From CAXBNB01 sp049115735 (lineage in GTDB: Bacteria > Bacteroidota > Bacteroidia > Cytophagales > Cyclobacteriaceae), in the NCBI GenBank assembly GCA_049115735.1, contig JAGDZP010000012.1, positions 372,001-436,000 on the forward strand: a DNA stretch of 64,000 bases. The letters are read 5' to 3'. Position 1 is the stretch's first letter. The number at the start of each line of letters is the position of its first letter. This document shows, in pieces, positions 34,668-44,725 of this stretch. The translations under genes were made by a program, and so were the position numbers. The notes below the pieces were generated by a model that worked only from the letters and a program-made list of their open reading frames with translations, had not been told where the DNA came from and made no database searches.

Positions 34668-37070
34668 TTAATTCTTTTCTGTTGGAATATTGTTTAGGGT
34701 GTACCAGGCTTCTCCTGACCAAAGTGACTTATTGTTTGCACTTTTTATTTCATCATTCAATCTGAAATATACGACATGCTCCTTTTTTAGCCCTGGTATA
34801 TTCAGATTTACTTTCTTGCGATCATCTGATATTTGAATGCTCTGAACCTTCATGGTCTCCAAGTCCATTTTTGGCCCTCCATAGTTTTCAGTCGGTAAAT
34901 ACCACCATTGCTGAATGTTATATTCATCCATAGATTCACCCGTGTTCTCGGCCAACGGTTCAGTGAATTCTATCTCAAATCCGTCTGCTTTGGCGCTAAC
35001 AGAAAGCATTTCAAAAGTTGATTTTCCATTTGTTACAAGTCGTTGCAACCCATGCTTGGTATCTTTCCATAGCCAACCGCCACTCATGCCTACACCGCCC
35101 ACATAGTAGGCACCATCCGGCCCACGTTCGATTCTGTTGATGCCCGCTTCAAGCCCCTGGGTAAATCGAAATACAACACCCTGGTAGCTTCCATTGATCT
35201 TTTCAAGGTAAACCCTTTTGATACCACCATGACTTACATCCCCATAGATCATTTGGTCAGTATAGGGAGCCTCGTGAATGAGGGTAGGCTCTGAAGGAGA
35301 ATTTGCGATTTCATTTTGGGGCAGCCATACTGCAGGGGGAACGATTTTGGCATCAGGAAAATCAGGCGCACTCCACCACATGCCATGAAAGTCTCCAGGT
35401 CTGATATGTATGAATTTATTTCCTGGGAGCCATTGCCCTTGATTGTCAGTAACAAAGATTTCATTGTTGATGCCAATGCCTAATCCATTGGGCGTTCTGA
35501 GTCCGGAGTTTAGTTTTTCATATGTCCCGTCAGGGGCAATTTTTAGCGTTTTTCCTCTATCAGGATGTGGCTTTTCATTCTCCATTAACCGTAGGGGTAA
35601 AGAAAGATTGGCATAGAAATAACCGTCTTTGTGGATGAGACCCAGGGCAAATTCATGAAAATCGGTGGACACACCGAAGCTATTGCAAATGACTTTATAT
35701 TCATCAATAATATCATCTCCATCATGATCGATCAATTGGGTCAATTCATGTTTTTGAAGCACAAATATTTCATCATCGACAACCTCAAGACCGAGAGGTT
35801 CCGCCAGTCCGCTCGCTATTAATTTGATATTTATTTTGTTGAAATCACCTGTTTCAACATTATCAAGTAGAAATACATCTCCGAAGGGTGACCAGGTACT
35901 TACGACAAGCCGACCATCTGAAAGGAACGCAAGTCCTCCAACTTTGAATTCAACTTCTGGAGGATGGATGCTTTGCACTTCAAAACTAGGATGAACCGCC
36001 GTGAGTGCTTCTCCAAACCCAGGTTTCGTTTCAACTATTTTTCGTCTTTGGGTAGATTTTTTTTTCTTCTCAGGCTTCTTTTTTTTATTTACCTTTTGTT
36101 CAACTGTATCCAATGAAAGAATATATGAAACCATAGTCCTCAGCGAGGATAAAGCCAGATCGGGGTGAGGATTCATGGCTGCATCACCCCATACGCCATT
36201 GCCACCATCTTTGACACGCAAGGCTAGCTGCTCAATGGTCTCTTCGTCTGATCCATAGGTCTCAGCTATTTTTTGGAATGAGGGTCCAACCAGATCTTCA
36301 TTCCAATCATGACAAGTAAAGCAGTCCGACTTTTCGATCCAATATCTTCCTTTATCAGCAGATCGATTTGGTAAAGCCGGTCGAGATACTTTTAAAATAG
36401 GATCGTATGACGTAATGTGAATTTGCTTACCTTTTTTGGTTAACCTGATTTTTTGCGATTGAGTGAATAATTCAACTTCCTTGTCTGTTTTTAGATTGGA
36501 TATTGAAAATTTTCTTTCAAGCGTCGGTTTGCCATTTTGCGTTACGAATTCTGGTTTCTCAGATACGTATACTGTATCATTATTGGCAATTAGTCTATAA
36601 CTCAGTTTGATGCCTCCATTTTCAAAGCGATATCCGGAAAAAGAAGCCTGACACTCTATTTGCTTTTCTTGATCAATAATACTCCAAGTATCATTTGGAT
36701 ATTGGTTGAGGTAATAGTCCTCACCCCAGGCAGTAGGCTGCATAGCCTTTATTTCATTAAAAACTGTTCCATCCCAGTTTACACCGCCCTTCCATGCGCG
36801 ATATAGCGCACAGTGGACCAAGTCATAGGCCAGATACATTTCAGAATCGAGTGCTACAGTGAGCATCCTGGGTCTGTAATCGAGCACGGATCGAACAGCC
36901 CATGGCTCAATAGGTCGCACTTTGGTAACATTATCTTTCCTGGAACTACAGCCACTTAATAGCAGTGTAAGTACTGCCAGCACTTGTAAAAAGCCAATGT
37001 TAACACCGAGCACATTATTCCAGCCTTTACGTTTCGATTCGAATTGGATGTAATTTCTTTGGCAGGTCAT
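34668..37070 (-). CDS. Lipoprotein with cytochrome c and PVC-type dehydrogenase propeller
   Basis: 800 residues as written from ATG 37070; lipobox LLLSGC near residue 41, so the true start may be an internal GTG. The N-terminal domain (~50-235; VRSVLDYRPRMLTVALDSEMYLAYDLVHCALYRAWKGGVNWDGTVF) is of a type seen in periplasmic cytochrome dehydrogenases. Class I cytochrome c follows with C250-F-T-C253-H254 and a probable Met ligand in GDAAMNPHPD. A Lys-rich linker (KKKKPEKKKKSTQRRK) precedes a beta-propeller (~365-680; GGLAFLSDGRLVVSTW, GLRTPNGLGIGINNEIFVTDNQGQWLPGNKF). It is probably a sugar or alcohol dehydrogenase feeding electrons to haem. It is the first gene of an operon with the epimerase-like enzyme. 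Confidence 0.85.
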   Translation of the reverse strand: MTCQRNYIQFESKRKGWNNVLGVNIGFLQVLAVLTLLLSGCSSRKDNVTKVRPIEPWAVRSVLDYRPRMLTVALDSEMYLAYDLVHCALYRAWKGGVNWDGTVFNEIKAMQPTAWGEDYYLNQYPNDTWSIIDQEKQIECQASFSGYRFENGGIKLSYRLIANNDTVYVSEKPEFVTQNGKPTLERKFSISNLKTDKEVELFTQSQKIRLTKKGKQIHITSYDPILKVSRPALPNRSADKGRYWIEKSDCFTCHDWNEDLVGPSFQKIAETYGSDEETIEQLALRVKDGGNGVWGDAAMNPHPDLALSSLRTMVSYILSLDTVEQKVNKKKKPEKKKKSTQRRKIVETKPGFGEALTAVHPSFEVQSIHPPEVEFKVGGLAFLSDGRLVVSTWSPFGDVFLLDNVETGDFNKINIKLIASGLAEPLGLEVVDDEIFVLQKHELTQLIDHDGDDIIDEYKVICNSFGVSTDFHEFALGLIHKDGYFYANLSLPLRLMENEKPHPDRGKTLKIAPDGTYEKLNSGLRTPNGLGIGINNEIFVTDNQGQWLPGNKFIHIRPGDFHGMWWSAPDFPDAKIVPPAVWLPQNEIANSPSEPTLIHEAPYTDQMIYGDVSHGGIKRVYLEKINGSYQGVVFRFTQGLEAGINRIERGPDGAYYVGGVGMSGGWLWKDTKHGLQRLVTNGKSTFEMLSVSAKADGFEIEFTEPLAENTGESMDEYNIQQWWYLPTENYGGPKMDLETMKVQSIQISDDRKKVNLNIPGLKKEHVVYFRLNDEIKSANNKSLWSGEAWYTLNNIPTEKN

Positions 37071-37312
37071 TCAGTGAGGGGTGATGAATAGTCTTAGTAA
37101 AATCTAATTAGAGTTTGTATTCGGCTTTGGGCATTTCCAAAAATAGTTAATGAATCTCTGAGCCAAATGTACAAATGTTTCTAGAGATGGCACTTTTGCC
37201 ATTTTCTTCCTGATTTATGCTTAGAATTTTTAGCGTACAATATTCCATGAAAGTTAGAGATAATAGCTAAGGCATTCAGCACAATTGCTTTTAGATTTGT
37301 GAAAACCCTACA

Positions 37313-39835
37313 ATGTCTCAGCTCAAATTAAATAGCGAACTTTCATCTGATTTTGAGGAAAGAAAAACATGGTTTGCGGATGTTTTAATTCCCATTCCTC
37401 TGCCTGGTACATATACCTACAGGATACCCAGGGATGTAGAGGAGCAGGTGCAAGTCGGTTGTAGGGTAGTGGTGCAATTTGGGAAGCGCAAGGTGCATAC
37501 CGGTGTAATTGTAAAACTCCATAATGATCCACCGAAGGTATATGAAGCCAAATACATTCTCGACCTACTGGATACAACTCCTTCGATCAATTCACTTCAG
37601 CTTGATTTTTTCAGGTGGATCGCCCAGTACTACATGTGTACAATGGGGGAGGTGTTGAATGCGGCTTTACCCGGCGGCCTTAAAATGAACAGCCAATCTT
37701 TTGTTCAGCTTAATCCAAATTTTGTTGAGGATGAGCACGACCTAAGTGAGCGGGAATCGACCATAGTGGAACTATTGAGTGAAAGGGATAAACTGAGCTA
37801 TGATGAGATTCCTGATTTATTAGGTATCAAACAAGTACATCCAATACTGAAGTCATTAATCGACAAAGAAGGTATCTTTCTTTTCGAACAAGTAAAAGAC
37901 AGGTATCAGCCTAAGAAGGTTAGAAAAATTCGATTGGTTGAAAGTTTTATTGAGAATGAAACAGCACTTGAAGAACTCTTTGCTAGTCTTGAAAAAAGGT
38001 TGAAGCAGCAGGAAGTACTGCTTAAATACTTATCCGTAATTCCCTATAATGAAAAAAGGGAAGTGCACCAGAAAGGGATAATCAAGTCAGAATTGGTTGG
38101 TTCAGGCATATCAGAATCTTCCTTAAAGACACTCGTAAGGAATGGGGTTCTGGAGGAGTTTGAGGAAATAGTTTCCAGATTCCCTGAAGCGTATGATGGT
38201 GAGAATTTAACTATTTCATTGTCGCCTCAACAACAACAATCCAGAGAGGAAATTCTTAAACAGTACAATGATTTTTCAACAGTATTGCTTCATGGTATCA
38301 CCGGAAGTGGCAAAACTGAAATATATATATCGCTCATACTGGATACGCTAAATGCCGGTGGGCAGGTGCTGTATCTTTTACCAGAAATTGCCCTGACAAC
38401 TCAAATCGTAACTAGATTAAGGAAGGTATTTGGAGACAGATTAGGCATTTACCATTCTAAATATTCTGACAATGAGCGAGTGGAAGTTTGGCGTGGTGTA
38501 GAAACTGGTCGCTTTGATTTTGTTGTGGGAGTAAGGTCTTCCATATTTCTTCCATTCAAGAACCTTTCATTGATAGTGGTAGATGAAGAGCATGAACCCT
38601 CTTACAAACAATATGATCCTGCCCCAAGGTATAATGCACGCGACCTGGCTATTGTTCTGGGGAATATTCATGGCTCACGCATTCTCTTAGGAACAGCTAC
38701 CCCATCTGTGGAGTCTTATGAAAATGCCAAATCTGGGAAGTATGGTTTTGTAGAAATTTCTGAAAGATATGGAGAGGCCACTTTACCTGAATTCATATTG
38801 GCTGATTTACAAAAGGAGCGAAAAAGAAAAACGATTAAAGGTGACTTCTCTTCATTACTTATAAATGAATTGCAATCAGTATTGGACAATGGTGAGCAAG
38901 CCATACTATTTCAGAATAGGCGAGGCTATTCTCCTTACATTTCCTGCAATGACTGTTCATACGTGCCGCAGTGTGAAAACTGTTCGGTCAGTCTGACTTA
39001 TCACATGTATTCGAATACCTTGAAATGCCACTATTGTGGCCATCAGCAAGGTGTACCTCATGCTTGTCCGGCCTGTAATTCTACGGCAATTAGAACGGTT
39101 GGCTTTGGTACCGAGAAATTAGAAGAAGACCTGAAACTACTCTTTCCAGATGCTAACATTCAACGGATGGATCAGGATACTACGCGCAGCAAGTATTCTT
39201 ACCAGTCCATTATTGACAGGTTCGAGAAGAAAGAAACGGATATTCTCATCGGTACTCAAATGGTAAGCAAAGGACTGGACTTTGACAGTGTGTCCCTAGT
39301 AGCTGTCTTTGATTTTGACCGCATGATTCATTTTCCCGATTTCAGATCCCATGAGCGTGCTTTTCAGTTGGTTACTCAGGTAAGTGGGCGGTCAGGTAGA
39401 CGAGAGAAAAAAGGAAAGGTCGTTATTCAAGCATCGGATATTCATGATCCTCTTTTGAGTAAAATAATTAGAAATGATTTCGCTGGGTTCTATTCGAGTG
39501 AAATTCTCGAACGTCAGAGTTTTTCATATCCACCATATTTTCGATTAATTAGGATTGTGTTCAGACACAAAGAGAAGGAACTTGTGGAGCAGGCAGCTCA
39601 AAGGTATGTTCAGATAATAAAACCTGAATTAGGAATTAAACGTGTTTTAGGTCCCCAGGAGCCAGTGATTTCCCGTATACGAAATAGGTATATTCAGGAT
39701 GTATTTATTAAAATGGAAAAACAGGGTGTAAATGTCAACAAGATAAAGGAAGTGCTTTACTTGAAATCAGTAGAGCTTACGAAATTAAGCGAATTCGGAG
39801 GCTTGAGAGTAACATTTGATGTTGATCCACTCTAA
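37313..39835 (+). CDS. priA: Primosomal replication-restart helicase PriA
   Basis: 840 residues. The N-terminal 3'-end-binding domain (FADVLIPIPLPGTYTYRIP) is followed by the helicase core: Walker A G331-S-G-K334-T335, Walker B D424-E-E-H, LLGTATPS, and motifs DILIGTQMVSKGLDFDSVSLV and QVSGRSGRREKKGKVVIQ. The zinc-binding region CNDCSYVPQCENCSVSLTYHMYSNTLKCHYCG...CPACN has all paired cysteines. PriA reloads the replisome at stalled forks. A TAGATTTG box at 37292-37299 may be part of the promoter. The stop is next to the start of the CxxC/AraC gene. Confidence 0.98.
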   Translation: MSQLKLNSELSSDFEERKTWFADVLIPIPLPGTYTYRIPRDVEEQVQVGCRVVVQFGKRKVHTGVIVKLHNDPPKVYEAKYILDLLDTTPSINSLQLDFFRWIAQYYMCTMGEVLNAALPGGLKMNSQSFVQLNPNFVEDEHDLSERESTIVELLSERDKLSYDEIPDLLGIKQVHPILKSLIDKEGIFLFEQVKDRYQPKKVRKIRLVESFIENETALEELFASLEKRLKQQEVLLKYLSVIPYNEKREVHQKGIIKSELVGSGISESSLKTLVRNGVLEEFEEIVSRFPEAYDGENLTISLSPQQQQSREEILKQYNDFSTVLLHGITGSGKTEIYISLILDTLNAGGQVLYLLPEIALTTQIVTRLRKVFGDRLGIYHSKYSDNERVEVWRGVETGRFDFVVGVRSSIFLPFKNLSLIVVDEEHEPSYKQYDPAPRYNARDLAIVLGNIHGSRILLGTATPSVESYENAKSGKYGFVEISERYGEATLPEFILADLQKERKRKTIKGDFSSLLINELQSVLDNGEQAILFQNRRGYSPYISCNDCSYVPQCENCSVSLTYHMYSNTLKCHYCGHQQGVPHACPACNSTAIRTVGFGTEKLEEDLKLLFPDANIQRMDQDTTRSKYSYQSIIDRFEKKETDILIGTQMVSKGLDFDSVSLVAVFDFDRMIHFPDFRSHERAFQLVTQVSGRSGRREKKGKVVIQASDIHDPLLSKIIRNDFAGFYSSEILERQSFSYPPYFRLIRIVFRHKEKELVEQAAQRYVQIIKPELGIKRVLGPQEPVISRIRNRYIQDVFIKMEKQGVNVNKIKEVLYLKSVELTKLSEFGGLRVTFDVDPL

Positions 39836-39841
39836 GTGACT

Positions 39842-40372
39842 ATGCAAATAAGAATTAAAAATATGGTTTGTCCCCGCTGCATAAAAGTAGTGCGGGAAGA
39901 ATTTGAGAAGGCTGGAGGAAGTGTCGCAAATGTGCAATTGGGAGAAGCTGATGTAGGCGGACTGGAATTAGATGTGGTTAAGAATATTTTGGAAGAAAAT
40001 GGCTTTGAGCTATTGCAAGACAAGGACCAGCAAACTGTTGAAAAGATTAAGTTAGAGATGCTGAGCGTCGTTCGTGGTGGGGCTAGCGTTGATTTGAAGG
40101 AAAACCTATCATCGCTACTTTCAGAAAAGCTCAATAAGGACTATTCTCTATTGTCGTCATTGTTTTCATCAGTACTTGGCATCACTATTGAGAAATACTT
40201 TATCAACTTAAAAATAGATTATGCCAAAGAGCTCTTGGTTTATGATGAGCTAAACAATTCTGAAATAGCCAGAAAACTTGATTATAGTAGTTTGGGACAC
40301 TTTAGCAATCAGTTCAAACAAATTACCGGGACTTCTCCATCTGAGTTCAAAAAAAGACATGCCAGAAGATAA
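39842..40372 (+). CDS. AraC-type regulator with N-terminal CxxC (HMA-like) domain
   Basis: 176 residues from ATG 39842 (an in-frame GTG at 39836 directly follows the priA stop). The first ~65 residues have the beta-alpha-beta outline of heavy-metal-associated domains with M-V-C-P-R-C (IRIKNMVCPRCIKVVREEFEKAGGSVANVQLGE). The C-terminal ~100 are an AraC DNA-binding domain (IEKYFINLKIDYAKELLVYDELNNSEIARKLDYSSLGHFSNQFKQITGTSPSEFKKRH). Such short forms occur in Bacteroidota near metal-resistance genes; none is adjacent here. Probably a metal- or thiol-responsive regulator; target unknown. Confidence 0.88.
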   Translation: MQIRIKNMVCPRCIKVVREEFEKAGGSVANVQLGEADVGGLELDVVKNILEENGFELLQDKDQQTVEKIKLEMLSVVRGGASVDLKENLSSLLSEKLNKDYSLLSSLFSSVLGITIEKYFINLKIDYAKELLVYDELNNSEIARKLDYSSLGHFSNQFKQITGTSPSEFKKRHARR

Positions 40373-40466
40373 CAGCTTTATATTCAGATCGGTCAAAGAA
40401 CAAACTGTGATTCATGAGTGGCGCTTATCCTGTACATATTGAAAAAAAATTCGTAATTTTATAATT

Positions 40467-43400
40467 ATGAAAAAGAAACAAATTTATCTGCATATAATCC
40501 TATTTATTCTTACCACAACCACCATTTCTTTTGGTCAAAGCAAATGGGAAAAAATTCTTGACAAGGCTGATGATGATTATGAAATTGGTAATTATGAAGA
40601 TGCCAGAGGAAAAATTAAAAACCTAAAAAAGGAGTCTATCAAATCCTATGGTGCGAATAGCAATTATTTTGCAATGGCGATGGTGCTGGAAGCAAAGTAC
40701 GATGTAGCACTTGGAATTCTTAAAAATGTGTCAACCACTCTGGATTCGGCCATTACCATGAGCGAATCGGTAAGCGGGGTAAGCTCTGTTGAGCATGCCT
40801 TCATTCTAAGAGATGCTGCAGAGGTTTGGATTCTGTATGGCAACTATCAAAAAGCTGGTGATCTTTTGGATAGTAGCTATGGAATTATGGATGATTTGGG
40901 TGTAATGAACGAGGATGCTCAGGCTGGAATTGACGTGATGCGTGCAGAGATTTTGGTTGGAAAGGGTTTTAGCAAAGATGCCCTGAAACTAATCAATGGC
41001 AGCCTGGAGTATTACCGGGAGCGAACTCTGAATCTGGACAACCTGAAGAAAAAACAAATACGGGAGCGTTATCGGGATTATGCGCGAATGATGATGTTCA
41101 AGGGAAATGCCTATCGGAAAATGGGTGACTATTTACGGGCTGATTCCGCCTTTGTTTTTACCAACTTATGGATACTCGACAATCTAAAAAAATCTGATAT
41201 ACTCTACAGTGCCAATCAGTTTTATAATACGCTTTTGTTAGAGGAAAATGGCCTGGAAGTGGGAGCAGTAGTAGACCTATATGAAAAAGCCTACACACAT
41301 ACGGTTAGAAAATATGCACCATCACACTATGTGACCATTATGATTCAGGAGAGACTGATAAAAAGTTACATGCGCAATGATAATCGAGCCAAACGTAATA
41401 CGATGGAGACGCAGTTTAAGGCTACCATTAAAAAGCACTATGGAAAAAATAGCATCAATGGCTTGATATTAAAAACACTGGATTACGATGTGCTGGCTGG
41501 TGGTAGGGACAGAGGACTCGAGACCAAGGTGATGCAGTTCCTGGCAACTGACAATATCATTCCCAAGATTCACCCTAGAAGAGTTGCCTTCCTTGAGTTT
41601 GCAAACAAAATTGCATTGATCAATGGTAGAAACGAAAACTCCTACAACTACCTTCAAGAGATTCTGGAACTAAAAAAAGAGCTGTATGGTGAGGATTCAC
41701 CAGAATACAGTTTAACGAAAGTTAAAATAGCCAACTACCTGGTAGACTACACGGAGAACTTTGATTTGGCAGAAGAAATTTATCAAAAAAACTTCCGAGA
41801 GATACTTGAAAAAGAGATCACACCAGGCCATGTCGACTATGTGGAAGTTTTGGATCACCTGGCATTATTTTATGAGGAAAATGATGAGTATGATAGAGCT
41901 TCAGAAATATTGGAGATATCTCTGGAAACGGCAAGAAGGAAATATGACAATCAGGACATAGCCTACGCTATCGAACTGGACAAAATAGCCAACCTTCAAC
42001 TAAAGATCGGGAAGTATACAGAGGCTGAGGCCAATATACTTGAGGCCATTCAAATTTTTAAAAATCGTAAGGATGAGTTCTCGGAGAGTTTCTATGCTCA
42101 GGCATTGATTACGGAAGCTACTTTATTAGCGCTAAAAGGAGAATTTGATGAGGCTGAAAGCAACATAAACTATTCCGAGAGACTGCAGGCTCATGGTGTT
42201 CGGCTTGTTGAAACAGCAGCTATCGATACTAAAGATGAATTGGCTGAGGTATACCTCGATATAGGCAGATATAACGATGCAGGAAAAATTATTCAGGAAA
42301 TTCTAAGGGAAAGAAGTAAACAATATAGCCCTGATAGCAGACACCTATGCGAACCTATGGTTTTGAGTTCCCGACATCAAATGATATTGGGCGAATATGC
42401 TAAGGCAGAAAAATTGGTGCAAACGGCATACAACATTACATTGGAAACTTTTGGAGAAACCTCCACAAAGATTACCCCACCAGCAGTGCAATTGGCCAAG
42501 ATATACACCACACTAGGAGACTATGTAAAAGCTGAAACCTTACTGAATTCTGTTATTGATATTAGAACTACTCAATATGGAGAGCAGCACGTGGATGTAG
42601 CTAGAGCTATTTCCGATTTGGCATTGGTTAAATACTACAAGAATGATGACATCTATGATGTGGAAGATCTGTTTCTTAAAGCTGAAAAAATAATAAGAAA
42701 ACAACTTGGTGGTTCTAATCCGTACTATGCGGAAATATTAAAGAACTTGGCTATTGTTTACATCGCTGAGAAAAGGTATACTGATGCTGACAAAATGCTC
42801 AACTTGTCTGGAAAGATTTGGGAAACAAGAATAGGGAAACGAAACAACGTCAATGCAGCTACCATCAATATTTTGAAGGGAGACGTGCTATACGCTCAAA
42901 AGAATTATGATGATGCCGACAATCTATATCAGAATGCTAGAAAAATTTACGAAGATTTTTTCAACGAAAACCATCCTGAGTATGTAAAAGTACTTTCAAA
43001 ATTGAGTAAGACCTATTTTATGCAGGGTAATCCGAAGAAAGCCCAGGATGCATTAGAAGAAGTTTTGAAAAACTATAATAACTACATTAAAAACTATTTC
43101 CCTGCCTTGAGTGCAAGGGAAAAGGCTAAGTTCTGGAATACAATCAAGCAAGATTACGAATTCTACAATACCCTGGTTATTAATTTTAGTAGGAATGAGG
43201 AACAGATCGGAAACCTTTTCAATAATGCCTTGTTGACTAAAGCACTTTTGCTGAACTCCTCTATCAAAATTAGGCAGCAAATTCAAAGTAGTGGAGACGA
43301 GGTGCTTATTCAACTTTATAACGATTGGGAGGCAAAGAAAGAACTTCTTACTTCAGCCATTTCAATGCCTACATCGCAGTTGACTGAACTGGGAATAGAT

Positions 43401-44693
43401 CCAAATTCATTGCAGAAAGAAGTGGAGAATTTAGAAAAGGAGCTGAGTCAGAAATCATCAAGTTTCTCTTCAGGATTTGACAATCAGCCAGTGACATGGG
43501 AGAATGTAAAAGAAGCTTTGCTTCCCGGTGAGATAGCCCTTGAGATGGTTCGTTTTAGGGTATTTAATCACAATTTCACTGATTCTGTGATGTATGCGGT
43601 GATGCACGTGGAAAACAATGACAGTCGGAGCAAACCCGGACTTATCCTGCTCAAGAATGGTGAGGATTTAGAGAAAAAGTATCTCAAATACTATAGGAAC
43701 ATCATGAAGTTTAGAATGGCTGATGAACAGTCATTTGCCAACTTTTGGCAACCTATTCAATCTTCAATAGGAAATCCATCTACTATCTACTTGTCTGCAG
43801 ATGGAGTCTTTAATCAGATCAACCTTGAGTCAATTGCCCTGGGCGATGGTAGTTATCTCCTGGATAGGTCGAATATTGTACTCGTCAGTAATACCAAAGA
43901 CCTTCATTACAATCGAATGAAACCCAATGAAGTTCAGGACGCAAACATTGCAATGATGTTTGGTGATCCTCTGTACTATGTTACTTCAGATCCTGGAAAA
44001 TGGACTGGTGAAGCCGCCAGCTCACATAGAGGAGTTAATCCTGAGGTGATCGGCCGTTTGCCGGGCACAGAAAAAGAAATCACTAACCTAAAAGCATTGT
44101 TAAGAGAAAGTGGTTGGGTTACCGAAGATTTTATGGAGTTGGAGGCAACTGAAGAACGAGTTAAAAACATTGATAATCCGAAGATATTTCATATTGCAAC
44201 ACATGGATTTTTCCAGCCAAATGCTCAACTAAATGCTGAGGATATTGGCCTTAAAGAAAACCTACTTGGGGAAAACCCTTTGCTTAAGACGGGATTATTG
44301 TTAGTTGGTGCTGGGGATATATTGAATAAAACTACTTCCAATTTCAATTTGGATGATGGTATTCTGACAGCTTACGAAGCAATGAATATGAATTTGGACA
44401 AGACCGAACTTGTCGTGTTAAGTGCTTGTGAGACTGGTTTAGGTGAGATTGAAGCGGGGGAGGGAGTTTACGGATTGCAGCGTGCTTTTTTAGTAGCTGG
44501 AGCGAAGACAATTATTATGAGTTTGTTTAAGGTTTCTGATGAAGCTACACAAAAGCTTATGATTGAGTTCTACAAGAATTGGTTGAATACAGGCGACAAA
44601 CGCCAGTCATTTATTCAGGCCAAAAAAACTATTAGAGATGAGTTTGTAGACCCTATTTACTGGGGCCCATTTATTATGATTGGACTTAACTAG
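40467..44693 (+). CDS. Giant exported TPR protein with C-terminal CHAT protease-like domain
   Basis: 1408 residues. Signal peptide MKKKQIYLHIILFILTTTTISFG. TPR repeats run from ~25 to ~870 (YEIGNYEDARGKIKNL, YDRASEILEISLETARRKYDNQDIAYAIELDKIANLQLKIGKYTEAEANILEAIQ, and others of the 42-residue kinesin-light-chain type). The CHAT domain (~1010-1408) keeps the catalytic dyad: H1246 in IFHIATHGFF and C1321 in VVLSACETGLGEIEAGEGVYGLQRAF. CHAT domains are caspase-related cysteine proteases. Unlike cytoplasmic CHAT effectors, this one should be periplasmic or surface. It has its own leader and ends 33 bp from a convergent TAXI-like lipoprotein gene. Confidence 0.9.
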   Translation: MKKKQIYLHIILFILTTTTISFGQSKWEKILDKADDDYEIGNYEDARGKIKNLKKESIKSYGANSNYFAMAMVLEAKYDVALGILKNVSTTLDSAITMSESVSGVSSVEHAFILRDAAEVWILYGNYQKAGDLLDSSYGIMDDLGVMNEDAQAGIDVMRAEILVGKGFSKDALKLINGSLEYYRERTLNLDNLKKKQIRERYRDYARMMMFKGNAYRKMGDYLRADSAFVFTNLWILDNLKKSDILYSANQFYNTLLLEENGLEVGAVVDLYEKAYTHTVRKYAPSHYVTIMIQERLIKSYMRNDNRAKRNTMETQFKATIKKHYGKNSINGLILKTLDYDVLAGGRDRGLETKVMQFLATDNIIPKIHPRRVAFLEFANKIALINGRNENSYNYLQEILELKKELYGEDSPEYSLTKVKIANYLVDYTENFDLAEEIYQKNFREILEKEITPGHVDYVEVLDHLALFYEENDEYDRASEILEISLETARRKYDNQDIAYAIELDKIANLQLKIGKYTEAEANILEAIQIFKNRKDEFSESFYAQALITEATLLALKGEFDEAESNINYSERLQAHGVRLVETAAIDTKDELAEVYLDIGRYNDAGKIIQEILRERSKQYSPDSRHLCEPMVLSSRHQMILGEYAKAEKLVQTAYNITLETFGETSTKITPPAVQLAKIYTTLGDYVKAETLLNSVIDIRTTQYGEQHVDVARAISDLALVKYYKNDDIYDVEDLFLKAEKIIRKQLGGSNPYYAEILKNLAIVYIAEKRYTDADKMLNLSGKIWETRIGKRNNVNAATINILKGDVLYAQKNYDDADNLYQNARKIYEDFFNENHPEYVKVLSKLSKTYFMQGNPKKAQDALEEVLKNYNNYIKNYFPALSAREKAKFWNTIKQDYEFYNTLVINFSRNEEQIGNLFNNALLTKALLLNSSIKIRQQIQSSGDEVLIQLYNDWEAKKELLTSAISMPTSQLTELGIDPNSLQKEVENLEKELSQKSSSFSSGFDNQPVTWENVKEALLPGEIALEMVRFRVFNHNFTDSVMYAVMHVENNDSRSKPGLILLKNGEDLEKKYLKYYRNIMKFRMADEQSFANFWQPIQSSIGNPSTIYLSADGVFNQINLESIALGDGSYLLDRSNIVLVSNTKDLHYNRMKPNEVQDANIAMMFGDPLYYVTSDPGKWTGEAASSHRGVNPEVIGRLPGTEKEITNLKALLRESGWVTEDFMELEATEERVKNIDNPKIFHIATHGFFQPNAQLNAEDIGLKENLLGENPLLKTGLLLVGAGDILNKTTSNFNLDDGILTAYEAMNMNLDKTELVVLSACETGLGEIEAGEGVYGLQRAFLVAGAKTIIMSLFKVSDEATQKLMIEFYKNWLNTGDKRQSFIQAKKTIRDEFVDPIYWGPFIMIGLN

Positions 44694-44725
44694 GAAGTAG
44701 TTACTGGAGAAAAGCTCTTAAGTGA

